From: Nonomuraea coxensis DSM 45129
GTDB lineage: Bacteria > Actinomycetota > Actinomycetes > Streptosporangiales > Streptosporangiaceae
Direction of reading: 5' to 3'
Assembly (NCBI RefSeq): GCF_019397265.1
Contig: NZ_CP068985.1
Span: 2,770,501-2,834,500 of the forward strand
DNA length: 64,000 nucleotides
A program made the translations under genes and the position numbers. Positions 52,167 to 64,000 of this stretch are shown one piece after another. The notes beneath the pieces are model-generated. The model worked only from the letters and a program-made list of their open reading frames with translations. It was not told where the DNA came from and searched no databases. How positions within the stretch are numbered: the first letter of the stretch is position 1; every line of letters begins with the position of its first letter.

Positions 52167-53546
52167 ATGGATCCCTTGGACCTCGCGCGCTGGCAGTTCG
52201 GGATCACCACGGTCTACCACTTCCTGTTCGTGCCGGTCACGATCGGGTTGTCGCTGCTGGTGGCCATCCTGAACACCGTCTGGGTTCGTACGGGCAAGGT
52301 GGCCTACCAGCGCGCCACCAAGTTCTGGGGCACCCTCTTCCTGATCAACTTCGCCATGGGGGTGGTGACGGGGATCGTGCAGGAGTTCCAGTTCGGCATG
52401 AACTGGAGTTCCTACTCCAGGTTCGTCGGCGACATCTTCGGCGCCCCGCTCGCGCTGGAGGCGCTGCTGGCGTTCTTCCTGGAGTCGACGTTCCTCGGAC
52501 TGTGGCTCTTCGGCTGGAACCGGCTGCCGAAGCTGGTCCATCTGGCCTGCATCTGGCTGGTGGCGATCGGCACGACGTTGTCCGCCTACTTCATCCTGGC
52601 CGCGAACTCGTTCATGCAGTGGCCGGTCGGCTTCAAGGTCGACGGGCGGGCCGAACTGGTCGACTTCGGCGAGGTGCTGACCAACAAGATCCTGCTGTCG
52701 GCCTTCCCGCACACGATCGTCGGCAGCTGGCTGTCCGGCGGGATGATCCTCATGGCGGTGTCCGCCTGGCACGTCGCCAGAAGGCGGGATCTCGACGTCT
52801 TCCGTCCGTGCCTGCGGTTCGGCGCGGTCGTCGTGGTGCTGGGCGCGTTCGGCACCCTTGTCACCGGCGACGTCCTCGGCAAGACGATGACCCAGACCCA
52901 GCCGATGAAGATGGCCGCCGCCGAGGCGCTCTACCAGACCGAGCAGCCGGCGCCGTTCTCCCTGTTCACCATCGGCACCCTCTCCGGCACCGAGCCGGTC
53001 TTCCAGGTGACGATTCCGGGCGTGCTGTCGCAGCTGGCCACGGGGTCGTTCGACGGCAAGGTGCTCGGCATCAACGACATCCAGGCCGAATACCAGAAGA
53101 GGTTCGGCCCGGGCGACTACCGCCCCTACATCCCGGTCGCCTACTGGGGCTTCCGGCTGATGATCGGCTTCGGGATGCTCGCGGCGCTGGTGGCGCTCGC
53201 CGTGCTCTGGCTGACCCGCAGAGGGGGGATCCGCGGCAGGAGCTGGATGTGGAGAGTCGCCGTCTGGTCGGTCGCGCTGCCCTTCCTCGCCCACAGCTTC
53301 GGCTGGATCTTCACCGAGATGGCCAGGCAGCCGTGGATCGTGTTCAGCCAGATGAAGACCGCCGACGGCGTCTCGCCCACTGTCGGCGCCGGCACCGTGC
53401 TCATCTCCCTGATCCTCTTCACGGTCCTGTACGGCGCGCTGGCCCTGGTGGAGCTCGGCCTCATGATCAAGTTCGGCCGCAAGAGCCCGCCGTCCCCCGA
53501 GGACGAGGAGCCCGGCGAGGCCGGCCAGGAGTCGTTCGCCTACTAG
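52167..53546 (+). CDS. cydA: Cytochrome bd oxidase subunit I
   Basis: The 459-residue membrane protein begins MDPLDLARWQFGITTVYHFLFVPVTIGLS with His18 as the haem b595 axial ligand position. The motifs GIVQEFQFGMNWSSYSRFVGDIFG, FFLESTFLGLWLFGW and WIFTEMARQPW are those of CydA. The Q-loop is short, as in actinobacteria. It oxidises quinol and reduces O2 to water with CydB in the membrane. It is followed after 21 bases by cydB. No cydDC exporter genes are in the window. Confidence 0.96.
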   Translation: MDPLDLARWQFGITTVYHFLFVPVTIGLSLLVAILNTVWVRTGKVAYQRATKFWGTLFLINFAMGVVTGIVQEFQFGMNWSSYSRFVGDIFGAPLALEALLAFFLESTFLGLWLFGWNRLPKLVHLACIWLVAIGTTLSAYFILAANSFMQWPVGFKVDGRAELVDFGEVLTNKILLSAFPHTIVGSWLSGGMILMAVSAWHVARRRDLDVFRPCLRFGAVVVVLGAFGTLVTGDVLGKTMTQTQPMKMAAAEALYQTEQPAPFSLFTIGTLSGTEPVFQVTIPGVLSQLATGSFDGKVLGINDIQAEYQKRFGPGDYRPYIPVAYWGFRLMIGFGMLAALVALAVLWLTRRGGIRGRSWMWRVAVWSVALPFLAHSFGWIFTEMARQPWIVFSQMKTADGVSPTVGAGTVLISLILFTVLYGALALVELGLMIKFGRKSPPSPEDEEPGEAGQESFAY

Positions 53547-53567
53547 GCCCAACAGGAGAGACAGATC

Positions 53568-54554
53568 ATGGAGCTGGCCAGCGTCTGGTTCGTGGCGATC
53601 GCCGTCCTGTGGCTCGGCTATTTCGTCCTGGAAGGCTTCGACTACGGCGTCGGCGTGCTGCTGCCCGTCGTGGGCAGGAACGACGCCGAACGCCAGACGA
53701 TGCTCAACACCATCGGCCCCGTCTGGGACGCCAACGAGGTGTGGCTGATCACCGCCGGAGGCGCCACGTTCGCCGCCTTCCCCGAGTGGTACGCCTCGCT
53801 GTTCAGCGGTTTCTACCTCCCGCTGCTGCTGATCCTGCTGGCGCTGATCGTGCGCGGGGTGGGGATCGAGTACCGCACCAAACACGACGACAAGCGATGG
53901 GAACGGCGCTGGGACGCGGCCATCGTCGTGGGTTCGCTCGTGCCCGCCCTGCTGTGGGGGGTCGCGTTCGCCAACCTCGTACGGGGCGTGCCGCTCGACT
54001 CCCGTCACGAGTACGTCGGCACGTTCTGGGACCTGCTCAACCCCTACGCGCTGCTCGGCGGGCTGGCCACGCTGACGCTGTCGATCACGCACGGGGCGGT
54101 GTTCCTCGCGCTGAAGACCAAAGGCGACATCAGCCGGCGGGCCGCGGCCGCAGGGCTGAGGGCGGGCGCGGTCGCCGCGGTCGCCGGGGTGGTCTTCCTG
54201 GTCTGGACCCAGCTCACGAGGGGCGACCTCGTCACGTGGGTCCTGGGCGCCGCTGTCGCCCTCTCCTTCGTGCTCGGACTGGGCGCCCTGGCCCGGGGCC
54301 GGCAGGGCTGGGCGTTCCTGCTGTCGGCTGTGGCCATCGGCATGACGGTGATCTGGCTGTTCGCGGTCCTTCATCCCGACGTCATGCCGTCGACGATCAA
54401 CCCGGCCTACAGCCTGACCGTCGAGAACGCCGCGGCCACGGACAAGACGCTCGGCATCATGACCTGGGTCGCGGTGTTCTTCCTGCCGCTGGTGCTGATC
54501 TACCAGGGCTGGACGTACTGGGTCTTCCGCCACCGGATCAGCGCCAGTACGTGA
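53568..54554 (+). CDS. cydB: Cytochrome bd oxidase subunit II
   Basis: The 328-residue membrane protein has the CydB start WFVAIAVLWLGYFVLEGFDYGVGVLLP and conserved NTIGPVWDANEVWLITAGGATFAAFPEWYA, with about eight helices. It forms the bd oxidase with CydA. Its stop overlaps the GTG of the DUF2975 gene by four bases (GTGA), so the next two genes belong to the same transcript. Confidence 0.96.
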   Translation: MELASVWFVAIAVLWLGYFVLEGFDYGVGVLLPVVGRNDAERQTMLNTIGPVWDANEVWLITAGGATFAAFPEWYASLFSGFYLPLLLILLALIVRGVGIEYRTKHDDKRWERRWDAAIVVGSLVPALLWGVAFANLVRGVPLDSRHEYVGTFWDLLNPYALLGGLATLTLSITHGAVFLALKTKGDISRRAAAAGLRAGAVAAVAGVVFLVWTQLTRGDLVTWVLGAAVALSFVLGLGALARGRQGWAFLLSAVAIGMTVIWLFAVLHPDVMPSTINPAYSLTVENAAATDKTLGIMTWVAVFFLPLVLIYQGWTYWVFRHRISAST

Positions 54555-54847
54555 AGCCCGGACGGCTCGGGGGCCGTCTTGTCACAGACCTGGACATCTC
54601 CGCCGGCACGGCACGGCTGCTGCGCAGGTTCGGCTGGATCCTGGTCGTCGGCTCTCTCGCGTCGGCCGCCATCAGTACGGCCGCGGAGGCCATGCTCTCC
54701 TCCATGCTGCTGACGGAGAGCTACCCGATCCAGGGTCCGTCGGCCGTGCAGTTCGTCGCCGTCCTCGGGGGATTCGTCGCGCTGGGCGTGTCGGAGATCG
54801 TACGCCGGGGCGTGGCCCTGCTCGAAGAGGTCGAGGCCACCATCTGA
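54551..54847 (+). CDS. Small DUF2975-like membrane protein
   Basis: The 98-residue protein starts at GTG 54551 inside the cydB stop. It has two membrane helices (~28-48 and ~70-88) with the DUF2975-like end VQFVAVLGGFVALGVSEIVRRGVALLEEVEATI. DUF2975 membrane proteins are typically encoded together with a small HTH regulator, which follows here with a one-base overlap. Its presence behind cydAB suggests membrane-linked control of or by the oxidase; the function is unknown. Confidence 0.78.
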   Translation: MKPGRLGGRLVTDLDISAGTARLLRRFGWILVVGSLASAAISTAAEAMLSSMLLTESYPIQGPSAVQFVAVLGGFVALGVSEIVRRGVALLEEVEATI

Positions 54848-55059
54848 TGGGTGAGCCCGCCATCAGAGTCCGCCTCGACGAACTGCTCCGGGAGCGGGGC
54901 ATGACGCTCACCGAGCTGTCGCACCGGGTGGAGATCACCGTGGTCAACCTGTCCATTCTGAAGAACGGCCACGCCAAGGCGATCCGCTTCTCCACGCTCA
55001 TGCGGCTGTGCGACGCGCTCGACTGCCAGCCGGGAGACCTGCTCCGCTACGACCATTGA
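54847..55059 (+). CDS. Small XRE/YozG-like HTH regulator
   Basis: The 70-residue protein is a single Cro/C1-type helix-turn-helix (VRLDELLRERGMTLTELSHRVEITVVNLSILKNGHAKAIRFSTLMRLCDALDCQPGDLLRY), typical of the regulator encoded with DUF2975 proteins. Its ATG shares one base with the preceding stop. The regulator and membrane protein probably act as a pair. Confidence 0.9.
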   Translation: MGEPAIRVRLDELLRERGMTLTELSHRVEITVVNLSILKNGHAKAIRFSTLMRLCDALDCQPGDLLRYDH

Positions 55060-55081
55060 CGTGAACGCCGGCAGCACACGC

Positions 55082-55088
<7 letters not shown>
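55058..55088. terminator. Possible hairpin between convergent HTH and hmo genes
   Basis: GACGTGA (55058-55064) and TCACGTC (55082-55088) pair over seven bases with a 17-base loop, overlapping both stop codons. It may end transcription from both sides. This is weaker than the other hairpins in the window. Confidence 0.4.
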
Positions 55089-57302
<2,214 letters not shown>

Positions 57303-57421
57303 CTACGGCCGGGCGGGGAGATTCCGCACTGTGTCCATTGGACGGTCGGGAAATGCGGTTCGCGAGCCTGTTCACGCCATTTCGCAGGGTGGTCGCCGGG
57401 GTTTATGGCGTCACCTCCGGC

Positions 57422-57449
57422 CGGCAGGCCGGGTCGTCACGGCCTGCCG
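57422..57449. terminator. Hairpin terminator after hpgT
   Basis: CGGCAGGCCG (57422-57431) and CGGCCTGCCG (57440-57449) form a perfect 10-bp stem with an eight-base loop, 12 bases after the hpgT stop. It suggests that the dpgA-to-hpgT transcript ends here and that hmaS-hmo form a second unit. Confidence 0.65.
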
Positions 57450-57461
57450 CCCGAATGGGGG

Positions 57462-58748
57462 TCAGGGGAGACGTGCGGTGACGAGCCCGGCGAGCCGGGA
57501 GACGCCCTCCTCGATCAGTTGCGGGGTGAGCAGGCTGATCGACAGCCGGAGCTGGTGGAACCCGTCCTTGCCGCCGTAGAAGTGATGCATCGGGGTGAAC
57601 AGCACGCCGTGCTCGCGGGCGGCGTGTTCCAGCAGGTCGTCATCGACGACGAAGGGCACGGTGACGGTGATGAAGAACCCGCCCGTCGGCGCGTTCCAGG
57701 TGACTCCGGGGAAGCCGCCGAGCCGGCGGGTGAGCTCGCCCAGCGTGAGGTGGAGGTTGCGCCGGTAGATGGCGATCTCACGGGCGTTGGCCCTGACCAG
57801 GCTGAAGTCGTGGCGCAGCAGCTTGCCGGCGATCACCGCCTGGGCGATGGGCGGGGTGTTCACGGTGAGCATGCCCTTGAGCTTCGAGAGCTCGTCGGCG
57901 AGCAGGCCGCCCCCTGCCACGTGCTGATCCGCCACGACATAGCCGACCCGGGCGCCGGGCAGGCCGGTCTTGGCGAAGGAGCCGAGGTACACCACGGTCG
58001 CCGATCGGTCGAGGGCCTTCAGCGTGGGGAGGCGGTCCTGTCCGAGGAGCCCGTACGCGTTGTCCTCCAGGAGCAGGATGCCGTGGGCCGCGGCGATCTC
58101 CAGGAGGCGATGGCGGGCGGGCAGGTCCATGCTGGTGCCGGTGGGGTTGGCGAAGTTGGGCGTCACGTAGCAGGCCCGGACCCGCGCGCCCTGTTCCCGT
58201 GCCCGTTTCACCTGGTGGGCCAGGTCGTCGAGGTCGATGCCGTTCCCGGTGGATCGCACCGGCCGGACGGGGGTGTCGGTGAGCAGCGCCGCTCCGGTCA
58301 GGCCGACGTAGGTGGGGGTGGGGGCGAGCAGCACATCCCGCTCGCTCGCTCGCAACGCGCGAAGCACCAGGAACATGGCCTCCTGGAAGCCCACGGTGAC
58401 GACCACGGACTCCGGGTCGGCCTCGATGTTCTCGTCCTCGGCGAGGTGCCGCGCCACAAGGTCGGAGATGATCCCCTTCGTGGTCCCGTACTGGAAGAGC
58501 ATGCGGCTGATCCCGGCGTCGTCCATCCTCCGGTCGTCGCGGAGATGGTCGCGGTAGGCCGCGAGATAGTCGTGGATGAGGCTGACGTCGAAGAACTCTT
58601 CGTACGGCCGGCCCGCGGCCATGGAAATGGCGTCGGGGTATCTGCCGGCTATCTCGTTCAGCAGATTCATCGACTCGATGGCCGGGTCCATCAGCGATCC
58701 GTGCAGCGTTTCCTTGCTTATTTGACGGGAAAGCACGTTGGAGTCCAT
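57462..58748 (-). CDS. hpgT: 4-hydroxyphenylglycine/dihydroxyphenylglycine aminotransferase
   Basis: The 428-residue PLP enzyme is a class I/II aminotransferase: SMAAGRPYEEFFD, LFQYGTTKG, VTPNFANPTGTSM, Asp229 in LLLEDNAYG and Lys260 in GSFAKTGLPGARVGY. In glycopeptide clusters this enzyme (HpgT, also Pgat) transfers an amino group from tyrosine to 4-hydroxybenzoylformate and to 3,5-dihydroxyphenylglyoxylate, giving Hpg and Dpg. It therefore links both pathways present here. The 178 bases upstream contain an AT-rich patch (58866-58880) that may hold a promoter. Confidence 0.93.
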   Translation of the reverse strand: MDSNVLSRQISKETLHGSLMDPAIESMNLLNEIAGRYPDAISMAAGRPYEEFFDVSLIHDYLAAYRDHLRDDRRMDDAGISRMLFQYGTTKGIISDLVARHLAEDENIEADPESVVVTVGFQEAMFLVLRALRASERDVLLAPTPTYVGLTGAALLTDTPVRPVRSTGNGIDLDDLAHQVKRAREQGARVRACYVTPNFANPTGTSMDLPARHRLLEIAAAHGILLLEDNAYGLLGQDRLPTLKALDRSATVVYLGSFAKTGLPGARVGYVVADQHVAGGGLLADELSKLKGMLTVNTPPIAQAVIAGKLLRHDFSLVRANAREIAIYRRNLHLTLGELTRRLGGFPGVTWNAPTGGFFITVTVPFVVDDDLLEHAAREHGVLFTPMHHFYGGKDGFHQLRLSISLLTPQLIEEGVSRLAGLVTARLP

Positions 58749-58926
58749 GGGAGCAAGGGTTTTCCCTTCGCCGACGAGGCGTCAAGTGCGACCTGGGCAG
58801 AATGGTGCCGGATGCCGCCCGGCGGCCCGCAGGATTTGATGCGAGGGCCGATAACTGGACGGACGTATTTATATCGATATGGGCATGCAGTCATGTCAGG
58901 CGGCCGCTCGCCGCTGTGACCCTTCG

Positions 58927-60209
58927 TCACCGCACGTCGTCCCCCGCCCCGCTGTATCGCAGCCCGTAGGTGAGCAGGCGGGCCTCCTCCTCGGCGGTGG
59001 CCTCGATCCTGGTCATGGCCAGGCGCAGGAGCGGCGGGGCGAGCAGAGAGGTGACCACCGCCACCACGATGATGATCGTGAAGACCTCGGCGTCGATCAC
59101 TCCCAGACGCAGGCCGACCGTCGCCACGATCATCTGGATGACGCCACGAGCGTTCATGCCCGCCCCCAGCGCCAGAGCCTCCCACCGGCTGAGCCCGCTG
59201 GTCCAGGCGCCCAGGAAGGCGCCCAGGAACTTGCCGATGATCGCCAGGGCCAGGATGAGCAGCCCCAGGGCGAGCACCTCCGGCCGCGCCAGGGCCGTCA
59301 GATCGACCCGCAGGCCCATGGTGGCGAAATAGACGGGAGCCAGCACCCCGAGCGTCACGGTGCGCAGCGGCGCCAACCTGGCCGGATCCGGCATGGCCGT
59401 ACTCACCAGCAGCCCCGCGACGAAGGCCCCGAAGGCCGGTTCCAGCCCCAGCGCATGCGTCCCGGCCGAGGCCGCGAGCACGAGCACCACGACCCGGCCG
59501 GCGATCACCCCCGGATCCTCCGTCGTCCGCACCGCCACACGGACCGCCGGCCTGCCGATGACGACGGCGAAGACGATCACCCCGGTCAGCGACGTGATCG
59601 ACAACACCACGGTCCCCGCACCGGCTCCGGCGGTGGCCATCGCCGTCACCACGGAGAGCAGCACCCACCCGAAAGCGTCGTCGATCATGCCGGCGGTCAG
59701 CGTGAGCTGGCTGACGTTGCGATGGAGCAGGTTCATGTCCATCAGCGTCTTGGCGATCACGGGGATCGCGCTGACGCACATCGCCACCCCGAGGAAGAGG
59801 GCGAAGACGGCCGGTCCGCCGGTCCCGCGGAACTCGGCCGGCAGCACCAGGCCGGCACCGATGCCCAAGGCCATCGGGATGAACAACCCGAAGGCGCTCA
59901 CCCGCGCGGCCGTGGCGCCCTGCCGCCGGATCAGCCGCAGATCCAGATGCGCTCCCGTCAAGCCGATCAGCAACAGCACGCCGAGCTGCCCGACGGCGTC
60001 CAGCATGTGGGACGACGGCGCCGGGAACAGCCACTGCTCCGCGCCGGGCGCGACCTGCCCGAGAAGGGAAGGGCCGAGGATGACGCCGGCGCACAGCTCA
60101 CCGACGACCGCTGCCAGGCCCAGCCGTACGGCCAGGCGGCCCAGGAGCAACGCGAGCAGCAGGAGGGCCCCGACCTGGACGAAGAAGAGCAGCAGCAGAT
60201 GCGGGGAAA

Positions 60210-60213
<4 letters not shown>
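58927..60213 (-). CDS. Cation/proton antiporter (CPA2 family) of the antibiotic cluster
   Basis: The 428-residue protein has 12-13 helices and the CPA2/KefB pattern: [81 protein letters not shown] with the paired aspartates, and [14 protein letters not shown]. It starts at ATG 60213, overlapping the dpgD stop by four bases; sequence upstream in the frame is shadow. Such antiporters are a usual part of glycopeptide clusters, next to the dpg genes, with a proposed role in ion balance or export. Confidence 0.93.

Positions 60214-64000
<3,787 letters not shown>

Noticed and set aside
52125..54533. Minus-strand 800-codon frame opposite cydAB
   Set aside because: CydA and CydB are unmistakable; the opposite frame is low-complexity His/Asp/Arg sequence.

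Overview
The window is high-GC actinobacterial DNA with GC-rich third codon positions, GTG starts, many ATGA/GTGA gene overlaps, WhiJ-like XRE/DUF397 genes and a glycopeptide-type hydroxyphenylglycine/dihydroxyphenylglycine gene set. This suggests a filamentous actinomycete, most likely of the Streptosporangiaceae (Nonomuraea-like). The family assignment is an inference from gene content.

Layout. 1-6.0 kb is accessory and eroding DNA: a degenerate tyrosine-recombinase-like gene cut by the window edge, an IS5-type remnant, an IS5-type transposase, fragments of ATP-binding (RsbW-like) genes, and an intact WhiJ-like regulator with its DUF397 partner behind a paired palindrome. 6.0-12 kb holds a secreted lipase and an MFS exporter, a TetR regulator, a DUF1214/DUF1254 pair and a small secreted protein. 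12-20.5 kb is regulatory: an AfsR-type SARP-NB-ARC-TPR protein, a NarL-type two-component system flanked by two related small secreted proteins, and a membrane Ser/Thr kinase.

20.5-37 kb is a stress and redox island: three universal stress proteins, NhaA, ArsR with SRPBCC proteins, DUF2231, a tandem ferritin-fold protein, DUF305, a sulfide-detoxification set (TSUP permease, rhodanese, MBL-rhodanese persulfide dioxygenase, CstR-like repressor) with three matching operators, a WS/DGAT acyltransferase, GAPDH, a P2-type ATPase and DUF1918. Several promoters carry DevR/DosR-like GGGAC(N)GCCC motifs. 37-40.6 kb is a PadR-DUF1048-ABC transporter-P450 operon.

40.7-48.2 kb holds the most unusual system: a translationally coupled operon of an atypical P450, a cyclooxygenase (prostaglandin H synthase)-like haem oxygenase, an alpha/beta-hydrolase fused to an acetoacetate-decarboxylase-like domain and a small helical protein, divergent from a fatty-acid desaturase and a regulator. 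The gene set has the form of a bacterial oxylipin pathway: unsaturated acyl supply, lipid hydrolysis, fatty-acid dioxygenation, and endoperoxide or hydroperoxide isomerisation by an O2-independent type of P450.

48.2-55 kb carries a large secreted subtilase, cytochrome bd oxidase (cydAB) and a DUF2975/HTH pair. 55-64 kb is one edge of a glycopeptide-type antibiotic cluster on the minus strand: dpgA (truncated by the window), dpgB, dpgC, dpgD, a cation/proton antiporter, hpgT, then hmaS and hmo. These make the 3,5-dihydroxyphenylglycine and 4-hydroxyphenylglycine building blocks. The peptide synthetases should lie beyond position 64000.
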